A stretch of DNA of 16,080 nucleotides. Source: Candidatus Shapirobacteria bacterium UBA1435 (lineage in GTDB: Bacteria > Patescibacteriota > Microgenomatia > UBA12405). Made by a program: the position numbers and the translations under genes. This document shows positions 7,548 through 14,950 of this stretch, one piece after another (the first letter of the stretch is position 1; each line of letters begins with the position of its first letter). The stretch is from contig DCTR01000022.1 of NCBI GenBank assembly GCA_002329385.1, positions 1 to 16,080 of the forward strand. The letters are read 5' to 3'. The notes beneath the pieces were generated by a model, which saw only the letters and a list, made by a program, of their open reading frames with translations, made no database searches and was not told where the DNA came from.

Positions 7548-8827
7548 TGAATCGGATATCCCAGGCCTTAAAAATCTTTATTGAGGCTCTAAATACCCCT
7601 GTCTTAAGAAAAAAAATTCTCTTTACCCTCGGCGTACTTGTTACCTTTCGTCTCATTGCCCATGTTCCCGTTCCCGGGGTAAATAGCCAGCTTCTCCGCC
7701 AGTTTTTTGCTCAAAACCAACTTCTTTCCCTTTTGGATATTTTCTCCGGCGGCACTCTGGCTAATTTTTCTGTTGCCGCTCTTGGCCTGACTCCTTACAT
7801 CAACGCTTCGGTAATGATGCAGCTTTTAACTATGGTCGTTCCCCAGTTGGAAGAACTAAATAAAGAAGGGGAATATGGCCGGGCAAAAATTAACCAATAT
7901 ATCAGGATTGCCACTATTCCCATCGCCGTAGTCCAATCTGTCGGTATGTATAGCTTGCTTCGTTCCCAACAGATCATCGCCAATCTCTCGCCGCTTACCT
8001 TGGTAGCCCTGGTGCTTAGCATGGTTGCTGGCACTATGATTATGGTTTTTTTGGGAGAGTTAATCAACCAGTTTGGCGTGGGCAACGGCACATCTATGAT
8101 AATTTTTGCTGGCATTGTCGGTCGTTTACCTATCAGCATTTATCAAACCCTTTCCATCACTGATTTTTCCAATCCGCAAAACCTTGCCAGTATGGTCGTT
8201 TTTGCTGCTATCGCCTTCGCCATGATCTTGGGCATTGTCATGGTTGAGGAGGCGGTACTTCGTGTCCCTATCAATTATGCCAAAAGGGCGCAGTCGACTT
8301 ATTTGCCAATTAAGGTTGATACTGCTGGTGTCATGCCAATAATTTTTGCCGTTTCTTTAGCCACCATGCCTTCCTTGGCCGGCCAGTTTCTTGGTCGCGT
8401 TTCCAGTCCGTTTGTCTCCTCCTTTGGTCGCTGGTTGGTTAGTTTTTTCGGCACCGATGGTATTCCCTACATCATCTTTTATTTTCTTCTTGTCCTGGGT
8501 TTTACTTATTTCTACACTTCTGTCATCTTTAAGCCCCACGACATTGCCGAAGAATTACGCAAATCTGGTGGTTTTATCCCTGGCATCCGTCCTGGCATCT
8601 CCACTGAAAAACGGCTTAGCTACCTTATCAATCGTGTTTTAGTTATTGGTGCTGTTTTTTTAGGACTGATCGCTATTGCCCCGCTGATCGTTCAAAAAGT
8701 TACCAACGTTTCCACCCTCACTATTGGCGGCACTAGTGTCCTAATCGTTGTCTCGGTGGTAATCGAGTTGACCAGAAAAATCGAAAACGTCGTCCAAATG
8801 CATAATTACGATAAACTAACTTATTAA
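7547..8827 (+). CDS. secY: Protein translocase channel subunit SecY
   Basis: SecY is the membrane channel of the Sec translocon, which exports and inserts proteins with SecA, SecE and SecG. The 426-residue product is strongly hydrophobic, with alternating hydrophobic segments consistent with the ten helices of the family. Family motifs seen include [12 protein letters not shown] near residues 35-46, a plug region [20 protein letters not shown], and [13 protein letters not shown]. Others are [17 protein letters not shown], the [22 protein letters not shown] region, and [17 protein letters not shown] in the cytosolic loop that engages SecA. Length is typical. It overlaps rplO by one base and is followed 11 nt later by adk. 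Confidence 0.98.
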   Translation: MNRISQALKIFIEALNTPVLRKKILFTLGVLVTFRLIAHVPVPGVNSQLLRQFFAQNQLLSLLDIFSGGTLANFSVAALGLTPYINASVMMQLLTMVVPQLEELNKEGEYGRAKINQYIRIATIPIAVVQSVGMYSLLRSQQIIANLSPLTLVALVLSMVAGTMIMVFLGELINQFGVGNGTSMIIFAGIVGRLPISIYQTLSITDFSNPQNLASMVVFAAIAFAMILGIVMVEEAVLRVPINYAKRAQSTYLPIKVDTAGVMPIIFAVSLATMPSLAGQFLGRVSSPFVSSFGRWLVSFFGTDGIPYIIFYFLLVLGFTYFYTSVIFKPHDIAEELRKSGGFIPGIRPGISTEKRLSYLINRVLVIGAVFLGLIAIAPLIVQKVTNVSTLTIGGTSVLIVVSVVIELTRKIENVVQMHNYDKLTY

Positions 8828-8838
8828 TTACTAAACCT

Positions 8839-9423
8839 ATGTCTCTCAATCTTTTCATCATCGGTCCCTCTGGTTGTGGTAAATCAACCCAGGCCAAATT
8901 GATCGCTCAAAAATACAACCTCAAACATTTCTCCATGGGCCAGCTTTTCCGCGACGAAATCGCCGCTGGCTCGCAAATCGGCACCCAGGTCAAATCTTAC
9001 CTGGATCAGGGTGTTCCAGTCCCAGACCAAACCACTTGTGATCTTTTGGCCGGACACTTGCAACAAATTGGCAACCAGAATTTTATCGTTGACGGCTTTC
9101 CTCGGCTGCTTGGTCAGGGCAAATTTATCGACGACTATTTAGCCGCCTCCGGCCACCCCGCTTCGCTGGTTATTCACCTGAAGGTTGACTTTCTGGAAAT
9201 AATCAAAAGACGCCAAAAAATGGGTCAGGATTTCCAGGAGAAAGACCGCACCGACAACACCCCCGAAGCCATCGCCAATCGCCAAAAAGTGCTTTACGAA
9301 AACAACATTGCCCCTATCCTTGATTATTATCGCCAGAAAAACCAACTTTTCGAAGTTGACGGCAATCGGCCGATCGAGCCGATCTTTGCTGATATTGCCC
9401 AAACAATCGATAAACTAATATAA
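8839..9423 (+). CDS. adk: Adenylate kinase
   Basis: Adenylate kinase converts ATP + AMP to 2 ADP in the cytosol. The 194-residue protein has a full P-loop GPSGCGKST (residues 9-17, catalytic K15). AMP-site arginines are in SMGQLFRDE (R38) and DGFPR (R89). A short LID without zinc cysteines contains RR (124-125) and RTDNTPEAI (R137), followed by R148 and the IAPILDYY helix. This is the short-LID form, so it is smaller than E. coli Adk (214). Position after secY is the classical one. No SD is seen in the 11-nt gap. All catalytic residues I can place are present, so I consider it active. Confidence 0.95.
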   Translation: MSLNLFIIGPSGCGKSTQAKLIAQKYNLKHFSMGQLFRDEIAAGSQIGTQVKSYLDQGVPVPDQTTCDLLAGHLQQIGNQNFIVDGFPRLLGQGKFIDDYLAASGHPASLVIHLKVDFLEIIKRRQKMGQDFQEKDRTDNTPEAIANRQKVLYENNIAPILDYYRQKNQLFEVDGNRPIEPIFADIAQTIDKLI

Positions 9424-9424
9424 A
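9419..9424 (+). promoter_or_regulatory. Possible weak promoter -10 before the adenylate-kinase-like gene
   Basis: TATAAA (9419-9424) lies 18 nt after TTGCCC (9395-9400). Transcription would begin about 7 nt before the ATG at 9438. The region is AT-rich gene-end sequence, so this may be chance. Confidence 0.22.
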
Positions 9425-9437
9425 TACTATAGATCAA

Positions 9438-10076
9438 ATGTCGTTAAATCTGTTTATTGTTGGTCCCTCTGGAGGCGGTGTTACCCAGCAAGCTACCCTA
9501 ATTGCTACCAAATACGGCCTGGCCAATATATCTATGGGACAATTGCTTCGTGACCAGATTTCCATGGGCACAGAGCTTGGCGTTAGGGCAAAACTATTTA
9601 TCGATCAGGGCAGATGGGTTCCCGACGAAATCACCTTTTCCGTCCTAAAAGCCGCCCTTAGAAAAATCAATAATCAAAATTTCATTCTTGACGGCTACCC
9701 CCGCGCTATTAATCAGGGACCCTTGGTCGAAGAATACCTTTCTGATTTTAACCAGTCTGTTGATGCCCTTATCCACCTCAATATCGATTTTGCCGAAATC
9801 GCCAACCGCCGCGCCCTTAATGAAGCCCAGGGTAAAAAGTTCCATCTCGAAACCCGTACCGACGACACTCCCCAAAGTATTGCCCGGCAGTATCAGTCAT
9901 ACCGTCAGAATATCGCTCCGATTCTCAACTATTTTCGCCAGAAGTCAAAGCTGTTTGATGTTGACGCCAATCGCTCCATTGAAAACATTTTTTCCGATAT
10001 CTGTCAATATATCGATCAGCTTATATCCTCAAAACCTCCAAGCGCCGACCTGTCGTCTGCCATGGAGAAACTTTAA
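9438..10076 (+). CDS. Adenylate-kinase paralogue with degenerate P-loop (possible pseudoenzyme)
   Basis: This 212-residue protein aligns with the preceding Adk over its whole length: MSLNLFIVGPSGGG, SMGQLLRDQ (R38), DGYPRAINQG (R89), NRRALNEAQ, RTDDTPQSIA (R140) and NIAPILNYFRQKSKLFDVD. The P-loop reads GPSGGGVTQ where its neighbour has GPSGCGKST, so the essential lysine is valine (V15). After SIA it is one residue shorter than its neighbour, shifting the final LID arginine (R150). The AMP-binding arginines are kept, and it has an extra polar C-terminal tail of about 20 residues. The reading frame is intact, so it is not a simple pseudogene. I infer an old tandem duplication; an AMP/nucleotide sensor or a partner of the active kinase are possible roles, without direct evidence. 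It occupies the place where map usually lies. Confidence 0.85.
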   Translation: MSLNLFIVGPSGGGVTQQATLIATKYGLANISMGQLLRDQISMGTELGVRAKLFIDQGRWVPDEITFSVLKAALRKINNQNFILDGYPRAINQGPLVEEYLSDFNQSVDALIHLNIDFAEIANRRALNEAQGKKFHLETRTDDTPQSIARQYQSYRQNIAPILNYFRQKSKLFDVDANRSIENIFSDICQYIDQLISSKPPSADLSSAMEKL

Positions 10077-10102
10077 CCATTCATCATCTACTCTCGTAAA
10101 AT

Positions 10103-10309
10103 ATGCCCAATGAAGCCCAAGTAAAAGGCGTCGTTACCGAAGTTCTCCCCAATACTCTTTTTCGTGTCAAACTCGAAAATGATAAAGAAATTATTGCCTA
10201 TCTGGCCGGAAGATTGAGGATGTATCACATTCGCATTATGGCAGGCGATACGGTTTCCCTAGTCTTAAGCCCCGACGGTAATAAAGGCCGTATCGTCTAT
10301 CGGGGATAG
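10103..10309 (+). CDS. infA: Translation initiation factor IF-1
   Basis: IF-1 is an S1/OB-fold protein that occupies the 30S A site during initiation and assists IF-2 and IF-3. The 68-residue product has the family sequence [19 protein letters not shown], then [20 protein letters not shown] and the end GRIVYRG. The family usually has AHISGKMRMNYIRI in the middle. It lies 26 nt after the adenylate-kinase-like gene and 60 nt before rpmJ, from which it is separated by a promoter. No SD precedes it. Confidence 0.96.
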   Translation: MPNEAQVKGVVTEVLPNTLFRVKLENDKEIIAYLAGRLRMYHIRIMAGDTVSLVLSPDGNKGRIVYRG

Positions 10310-10326
10310 TCTATACAATTTAGTCT

Positions 10327-10355
10327 TTGATATTGGGCCAACTTTAGGTTACAAT
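10327..10355 (+). promoter_or_regulatory. Promoter for the alpha part of the cluster (rpmJ onward)
   Basis: TTGATA (10327-10332) and TACAAT (10350-10355) are separated by exactly 17 nt, each matching the sigma-70 consensus at 5 of 6 bases. The expected start of transcription, about 10362, leaves an 8-nt leader before the rpmJ ATG with no SD. A perfect 7-nt inverted repeat, GATATTG (10329-10335) and CAATATC (10352-10358), overlaps both boxes and could be an operator. It sits in the longest gap between the IF-1 and L36 genes. Confidence 0.65.
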
Positions 10356-10369
10356 ATCCAAGTCTCAAC

Positions 10370-10483
10370 ATGAAGGTCAAATCCAGCGTCAAAAAACGAT
10401 GTAAAAATTGTAAAATAGTGATTCGCAAGGGTCGCCGTCGTGTTATTTGTTCTACCAAAAAACATACCCAAAAACAGGGATAA
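10370..10483 (+). CDS. rpmJ: 50S ribosomal protein L36, zinc-binding form
   Basis: This 37-residue protein is L36, a small zinc-ribbon protein of the 50S subunit. It reads [20 protein letters not shown] followed by [17 protein letters not shown]. The C-x2-C-x12-C-x4-H zinc site (C11, C14, C27, H32) is intact, so this is the zinc-dependent form. Length and sequence match the family, and its position between infA and rpsM is canonical. It follows the promoter at 10327-10355 and has no SD. Confidence 0.96.
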   Translation: MKVKSSVKKRCKNCKIVIRKGRRRVICSTKKHTQKQG

Positions 10484-10488
10484 CCAAT

Positions 10489-10908
10489 ATGAGGATCTCC
10501 GGAGTCGAAATACCAGACAACGAAAGGGCTGAAATTGGCCTGACCCGTTTTTATGGTATTGGTCGGACAAATGTCAAAAAGCTCGTCAAATCAGCCAAAA
10601 TCAACCCCGACACCCGCATAAAAGATCTCTCTCGTGACGATATCGGTAACCTGATGAAGGCTTTGGAAAATTTTACTGTCGAGGGTGATTTAAAAAAAGA
10701 AATTCGTGAAAATATCGACCGTTTAAAGGCAATTAGGGCTTACCGGGGCATTCGCCACATCGTCGGTTTGCCGGTCAGAGGCCAGAGGACCAAATCAAAC
10801 TCCCGCACCCGTAAAGGTAGAAAAAAGACGGTTGGTTCGCTTACCAAAGAAGCTTGGGCAAAAATCGAAACCCAGCAAAAAGCCGCAACTGTAGCCAAAA
10901 ATTCCTAA
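10489..10908 (+). CDS. rpsM: 30S ribosomal protein S13
   Basis: S13 is in the 30S head, contacts P-site tRNA and forms intersubunit bridges. The 139-residue product starts MRISGVEIPDNERAEIGLT and includes FYGIGRTNVKKL, the IRAYRGIRHIVGLPVRGQRT signature (residues ~82-101) and SRTRKGRKKTVG. A C-terminal extension of about 20 residues follows (KEAWAKIETQQKAATVAKNS), making it longer than typical S13 (~120). The start at 10489 is chosen over the in-frame ATG at 10447, which lies inside rpmJ. Confidence 0.96.
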   Translation: MRISGVEIPDNERAEIGLTRFYGIGRTNVKKLVKSAKINPDTRIKDLSRDDIGNLMKALENFTVEGDLKKEIRENIDRLKAIRAYRGIRHIVGLPVRGQRTKSNSRTRKGRKKTVGSLTKEAWAKIETQQKAATVAKNS

Positions 10909-10914
10909 AATTCT

Positions 10915-11322
10915 ATGGCCAACACTACCACTACCCCTACTACTTCTGCCCCAAAGAAAAAACAATATCAGAGTTTTGCTGAAGGGCGCCTTTATGTTAG
11001 TTCCACTTTCAACAATACAATTGTTACTATCACTGACCCCAGGGGCAATGTTCTTTCCTGGTCAAGTTCGGGAAATGTTGGTTTTAAAGGTGCGCGCAAG
11101 TCTACTCCCTATGCTGCCACCACCGCCATCGAAAAAGTCCTCGATGAGGCCAGAAAATATGGAATGAAAAAATTATCCGTTTATCTGAAGGGTCCGGGCG
11201 TCGGCCGTGATGCCGCTCTCCGTCATCTTCGCACCAAAAGGGATTTTGAGGTGGAAATGATTGCCGACATTACTCCAGTTCCCCACAATGGCCCCCGGCC
11301 TCCCAAACAAAGAAGCATCTAA
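10915..11322 (+). CDS. rpsK: 30S ribosomal protein S11
   Basis: S11 is on the 30S platform near the mRNA exit and the Shine-Dalgarno helix. The 135-residue product has a threonine/proline-rich N-terminus (MANTTTTPTTSAPKKK), then GRLYVSSTFNNTIVTITDPRG-type sequence from residue ~24. GNVGFKGARKSTPYAATTA, VYLKGPGVGRDAALR and the end TPVPHNGPRPPKQR follow. The HNG site, isomerised to isoaspartate in some bacteria, is present. The gap to rpsM is 6 nt with no SD. Confidence 0.97.
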   Translation: MANTTTTPTTSAPKKKQYQSFAEGRLYVSSTFNNTIVTITDPRGNVLSWSSSGNVGFKGARKSTPYAATTAIEKVLDEARKYGMKKLSVYLKGPGVGRDAALRHLRTKRDFEVEMIADITPVPHNGPRPPKQRSI

Positions 11323-11328
11323 ATCCTT

Positions 11329-11964
11329 ATGAGTAGAATTACTTCAGATTCCAAATGCCGGCTGTGTCGGGCGGAAGGCCAAAAGCTCTACCTAAAGTCT
11401 TCCCGCTGTTTTTCCGCCAAATGTCCTCTCGAAAAGAAAGGCGCTGTTCCTCCTGGTATGCACGGCATCAAAAGGGCCAAAAAACCCACAGATTACGGTC
11501 TTCAATTGCGGGCTAAGCAGAAAGCCAAAAGAATTTACGGCGTCAACGAAACGCAGTTTAAAAATATCTTTGATCGAGCCAAGAAAGTCAAAGGTCAGGT
11601 TGGCCACAATCTCCTCGTCCTTCTCGAAAGGCGGCTTGATAGCGTCTTGCACTCTTCCGGCCTCTCTTCCTCCAGAAGTCACGCCAAACAGTTAATCAGC
11701 CATGGTAATGTTCTCGTCAACGGCCAACCGGTTAGTATCTGCTCCTACACCGTCAAGATCGGTGACGAAATTAGCCTGAATCCGGTGGCAATCGACAAAG
11801 TCAAAGATATTTTTCGTGCCAACGACAAAGACCTCAAAATTCCCGGTTGGTTTAACGTCGACCTCAAAAAATTCAGCCTAAAAATCACCAAAATGCCATC
11901 AGTCGACGATCTCCCCACTGCCGACATCGATATCAATTTAATAGTTGAATATTATTCCAGATAA
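11329..11964 (+). CDS. rpsD: 30S ribosomal protein S4, zinc-containing form
   Basis: S4 nucleates 16S 5'-domain assembly and often acts as the alpha-operon repressor. The 211-residue product has an N-terminal four-cysteine cluster (C10, C13, C27, C32: CRLC and CFSAKC), so it is the zinc form. It continues with PPGMHG, YGLQLRAKQKAKRIYGV, and an S4 RNA-binding domain (LERRLDSVLHSSGLSSSRSH through AKQLISHGNVLVNG). The C-terminal LIVEYYSR is standard. Fifteen nt separate it from rpoA. Whether it represses the promoter before rpmJ cannot be read here. Confidence 0.97.
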   Translation: MSRITSDSKCRLCRAEGQKLYLKSSRCFSAKCPLEKKGAVPPGMHGIKRAKKPTDYGLQLRAKQKAKRIYGVNETQFKNIFDRAKKVKGQVGHNLLVLLERRLDSVLHSSGLSSSRSHAKQLISHGNVLVNGQPVSICSYTVKIGDEISLNPVAIDKVKDIFRANDKDLKIPGWFNVDLKKFSLKITKMPSVDDLPTADIDINLIVEYYSR

Positions 11965-11979
11965 AAATTAATAACAAAT

Positions 11980-12897
11980 ATGATTGATACCAGCAAATTT
12001 CACTTAAAAACCATTAAGGAGTCAGACAACTACGGCAAGTTTGAACTCTCTCCTCTATTTGGCGGCCTTGGTCACACCGTCGGTAACAGTCTTCGCCGGG
12101 TTCTTTTAATCACCGTCCCCGGGGCGGCCATCACCCGCATTAAGGTCGATGGTGCTAGCCATCTTTTTACCACTTTGCCTGGAGTCAAGGAAGATTTGGT
12201 TGAAGTTTCACTTAATCTCAAAAAAATTAAATTTAATTATTCCAAAAACGAGCCAGTCGTTCTCAATCTTTCCAAAAAGGGTCCGGGGCCAGTCACTGCC
12301 GCCGACATCGAGGATTCTGAAGTCTGTCGTGTGTCAAATCCGGAGCAACATATCGCCACTCTCTCTGATGCCAAATCATCCCTCAAGATGGAGTTAACCG
12401 TCGAAAGGGGAGTGGGCTACACTCTCGCTCGTGAGCAAAAAACTGATGTTGTTGGCGAGATAATCCTCGACGCTTCTTTTACTCCTATCACCAAGGTTAA
12501 CTATGCCGTCGAACCGACACGGCTTGGCAAAAAATCAAATTATGACAAGCTTGTTTTGGAGCTTTGGACTGACGGCTCTATCGAACCGGTTAAAGCCCTC
12601 AAGTTGGCCGCCAAAGACCTGGTCAATTGTTACTCCCAGATCTTTGACCCGAAAGAATATGAAGACGAGGTTGTTACTCTTTCCGCTCTGCCTATTTCAC
12701 AAGGTTATGATATTTCCGTTGAAGAAATCGAACTTCCTCTAAGAGTGACCAATGCTCTCAAAAAAGCCGGATACACCACCATCGACACCTTGATCAAGGC
12801 CGGCCGGGCAGAAGTCAGCAAGGCCAAAAACGTCGGTGAAAAATCGCTTAAAATTATTGATGGTTGGCTCAAGGAAAAAGGATTTATTTGGAAATAG
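11980..12897 (+). CDS. rpoA: DNA-directed RNA polymerase subunit alpha
   Basis: The alpha dimer is the scaffold of RNA polymerase and its C-terminal domain reads UP elements and activators. The 305-residue protein has the N-terminal dimerisation domain with FELSPLFGGLGHTVGNSLRRVLL (residues ~20-42) and GAAITRIKVDGASHLF-type sequence, and LGKKSNYDKLVLELWTDG later. A linker near 220-240 leads to the C-terminal helix-hairpin-helix domain (ELPLRVTNALKKAGYTTIDT). Residues equivalent to E. coli R265, N268 and K298 (RVTN, GEKSL) are present, so DNA contact by alpha-CTD is probably retained. It is flanked by rpsD and rplQ, as usual. Confidence 0.98.
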   Translation: MIDTSKFHLKTIKESDNYGKFELSPLFGGLGHTVGNSLRRVLLITVPGAAITRIKVDGASHLFTTLPGVKEDLVEVSLNLKKIKFNYSKNEPVVLNLSKKGPGPVTAADIEDSEVCRVSNPEQHIATLSDAKSSLKMELTVERGVGYTLAREQKTDVVGEIILDASFTPITKVNYAVEPTRLGKKSNYDKLVLELWTDGSIEPVKALKLAAKDLVNCYSQIFDPKEYEDEVVTLSALPISQGYDISVEEIELPLRVTNALKKAGYTTIDTLIKAGRAEVSKAKNVGEKSLKIIDGWLKEKGFIWK

Positions 12898-12903
12898 CGT
12901 TAT

Positions 12904-13395
12904 ATGAAACATCGTATCTTTGGGAAAAAACTAGGCAGAAACCATCATACGCGTCAGGCTCTCTTTCGAACGCAAATCAATAGCCTGTTTTTGCGTGGTT
13001 CAATCACCACCACCGCTGCCAAGGTCAAGGCCCTAACCCCTCTTGCTGAAAAAATCTGCACCAGGCTTGTTTCTCAAACCAACCTTGAGGCCTGCCGCTT
13101 GCTCTCCCGATATGTTCCAGACAGAAACCTAGCCCGTCGTCTTGTCGAATTCTATAAGAACTCCTTTAACGGCAGAAGTTCCAATTTTCTTAAGACCGCC
13201 AAAATCAAATTCCGCCAGGGAGACGATTCCTTAATGGTTAAACTTGCTTTTTATCAGGACGTCAAACCCCCGGTTGCTGTCAAGCCATCCAAAGCTGACG
13301 ACAAAACCAAGAATTCCCCAAAGACAGACAAGACTATCAAAAAACCATCTCCCGCCAAAGTCAAATCGACAGTTAAAAAGGAGACAACCAAATGA
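12904..13395 (+). CDS. rplQ: 50S ribosomal protein L17 with lysine-rich C-terminal tail
   Basis: L17 lies at the 50S exit-tunnel side. The core occupies residues 1 to ~115: MKHRIFGKKLGRNHHTRQAL, RGSITTTAAKVKALTPLAEK, then LARRLV and RQGDDSLMVKLAF (common bacterial form RxGDxAxMVxIEL). A tail of about 45 residues, made almost only of K, P, S, T, V and D, follows and is absent from short L17 proteins; it is probably disordered and may bind rRNA. The stop overlaps the next start (ATGA at 13392-13395), indicating coupling with rplM. Confidence 0.95.
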   Translation: MKHRIFGKKLGRNHHTRQALFRTQINSLFLRGSITTTAAKVKALTPLAEKICTRLVSQTNLEACRLLSRYVPDRNLARRLVEFYKNSFNGRSSNFLKTAKIKFRQGDDSLMVKLAFYQDVKPPVAVKPSKADDKTKNSPKTDKTIKKPSPAKVKSTVKKETTK

Positions 13396-13808
13396 ATTCC
13401 ACCACCCAACGAAAAGGAGAATGTCAAAATAGAAAATGGTTTTTAGTCGACCTTAATGGTCAGACCCTGGGTCGCGTTTCTACCCAAATCGCCGCTCTTC
13501 TCATGGGTAAAAATAATTCCGATTTCTCTTTTCATCGCGACGATGGCGCTTATGTGGTCGCTGTCAACGCCGCCTCCATTACTGTCAGTGGCAACAAGGC
13601 TAACGAAAAAGTCTATTATCACCATACTGGCTATCCCGGCGGTATTAAAGAATTGACCTATAAGGAAATGATGATCAGAGATCCGAAGAAGGTGATTATT
13701 CATAGCGTCTATGGCATGTTGCCCAAAAATAAACTCCGTGACCGCCGAATTTCCCGGTTAAAAGTTTTTCTAGATTCCCAGCATCCTTACGCTGATAAAC
13801 TTAAATAA
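13392..13808 (+). CDS. rplM: 50S ribosomal protein L13
   Basis: L13 is an early 50S assembly protein. The 138-residue product contains RKWFLVDLNGQTLGRVSTQI, the FHRDDGAYVVAVNAASITVSG block, the hallmark KVYYHHTGYPGGIK, and GMLPKNKLRDRRISRLKVF followed by a short end. Start and length are consistent with the family, and the ATG overlaps the rplQ stop by 4 nt. Linking L13-S9 directly behind L17 is common in Gram-positive and CPR genomes. Confidence 0.97.
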   Translation: MNSTTQRKGECQNRKWFLVDLNGQTLGRVSTQIAALLMGKNNSDFSFHRDDGAYVVAVNAASITVSGNKANEKVYYHHTGYPGGIKELTYKEMMIRDPKKVIIHSVYGMLPKNKLRDRRISRLKVFLDSQHPYADKLK

Positions 13809-13813
13809 AATTT

Positions 13814-14218
13814 ATGCCCAAAAAAACCGCTCAAAATAATTATTTTTATGCCGTTGGTCGCCGGAAATCCTCTGTCGCTACTGTCAAACTTTTTCTTTCT
13901 GAAGGTGCTAACACCGTCAATGGTCGCCCGGTTGACAAATATTTTGGTCAAAGCACTCTCCAACTAGATCTGGCTCGCCCATTCTCCGGTTTGAAATCCA
14001 AACATAGTTTTACCGCCAGACTCTCCGGCGGTGGTATCAATGGCCAAAAAGAGGCTCTTATTCTTGCCCTCTCTCGTGCTGTCCAAAAGACCGACCCCGC
14101 CCTGACTTCGGTCTTGCGTGGCGCCGGCCTTTTGACCGTTGATTCCCGTGTCCGTCAAAAGCGAATGGTTGGCACCGGCGGTAAGGCCAGACGCCAAAAA
14201 CAGTCTCCAAAGCGTTAA
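13814..14218 (+). CDS. rpsI: 30S ribosomal protein S9
   Basis: S9 has a globular domain on the 30S head and a long C-terminal tail whose last residues reach P-site tRNA. The 134-residue product has FYAVGRRKSSVATVKLFLSEG, a GRPVDKYFG segment, SARLSGGGINGQ-like sequence (here TARLSGGGINGQKEALILAL) and the basic tail ending QKQSPKR. The terminal K-R matches the near-invariant KR end of the family. Six nt follow rplM; 9 nt precede uppP. Confidence 0.97.
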   Translation: MPKKTAQNNYFYAVGRRKSSVATVKLFLSEGANTVNGRPVDKYFGQSTLQLDLARPFSGLKSKHSFTARLSGGGINGQKEALILALSRAVQKTDPALTSVLRGAGLLTVDSRVRQKRMVGTGGKARRQKQSPKR

Positions 14219-14227
14219 TCGGGTATT

Positions 14228-14950
14228 ATGAACTTGTTATCCGGCCTTTTCCTTTCCCTAGTCCAGGGGGTAACCGAATTTGTCCCGGTTTCGTCGTCTG
14301 GTCATCTGTTTTTAGTCCAGAAACTGTTTAGTCTGACTCCGTCCTTGTCGTTTACGGTTTTTCTCCACCTTGCCACCCTTCTAGTTGTTCTCCTTTATTT
14401 TCAAAGCCGGTTCGATTTTCTTCGCCAGAATTTCTTATACATCATCCTCGGTTCCTTGCCCGCCGGCATCATCGGCCTGCTTTTTAAGGACCAGATAGAA
14501 ACTGCTTTTGCCGATCCTCCCTTGTCGGTGTTGTTTCTTATCACTGCCCTACTTCTAGTTGCCGCCAGGTTCCTCCCCGTCAATAATCGTCCGCTTAATT
14601 TTTTTCGGGCGCTGTTTATTGGCTTATTTCAGGCCGTTGCCATTCTTCCTGGTATTTCTCGCTCCGGCGCCACCTTGTTTGCCGCTTCCTTGGTTGGCCT
14701 AAATCCGTCCCTTGCTTTCGATTTTTCTTTTGCCCTTTTTGTTCCTGCTTCGCTTGGGTCTTCTCTTCTCGAGTTTCGATCAATTGCCGGTGGTTTTCTT
14801 TCTCAACCTCAATATTTGGTTTATTTTGCCACCACCTTCTTTATTGGCCTGTTCGCTTTTCGTCTGTTAAAAAAGACAACTGTCTCAAGAAAAAATTGGC
14901 TCTTTAGTATTTATCTTTGTCTGCTCTCTCTTGCCCTGTCTTTTCTCTAA
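14228..14950 (+). CDS. uppP: Undecaprenyl-diphosphatase UppP (BacA family)
   Basis: UppP is an integral membrane phosphatase that recycles undecaprenyl pyrophosphate to the carrier lipid used for cell-wall and glycan export. The 240-residue protein is strongly hydrophobic. Its first signature is QGVTEFVPVSSSGH (residues 13-26), with E17 and H26 matching E. coli E21 and H30. The second is PGISRSGAT (141-149), with R145 matching the catalytic arginine. The first acidic position of the E/QxxxE motif is glutamine (Q13), which the family allows. It is about 25 residues shorter than E. coli UppP. It begins 9 nt after rpsI, so it is probably transcribed with the ribosomal genes, and its stop overlaps that of the converging gene. 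Confidence 0.93.
   Translation: MNLLSGLFLSLVQGVTEFVPVSSSGHLFLVQKLFSLTPSLSFTVFLHLATLLVVLLYFQSRFDFLRQNFLYIILGSLPAGIIGLLFKDQIETAFADPPLSVLFLITALLLVAARFLPVNNRPLNFFRALFIGLFQAVAILPGISRSGATLFAASLVGLNPSLAFDFSFALFVPASLGSSLLEFRSIAGGFLSQPQYLVYFATTFFIGLFAFRLLKKTTVSRKNWLFSIYLCLLSLALSFL

Noticed and set aside
9438..10076. Calling the second Adk copy a pseudogene
   Set aside because: The frame is intact over 212 codons with conserved motifs outside the P-loop, so a pseudoenzyme fits better.
10097..10102. TAAAAT directly before infA as a promoter -10
   Set aside because: The predicted transcription start would be inside the gene after the ATG, and the matching -35 region is poor.
10314..10319. TACAAT just after infA as a second promoter
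   Set aside because: No -35-like hexamer lies 16-18 nt upstream, and the promoter at 10327-10355 is much better.
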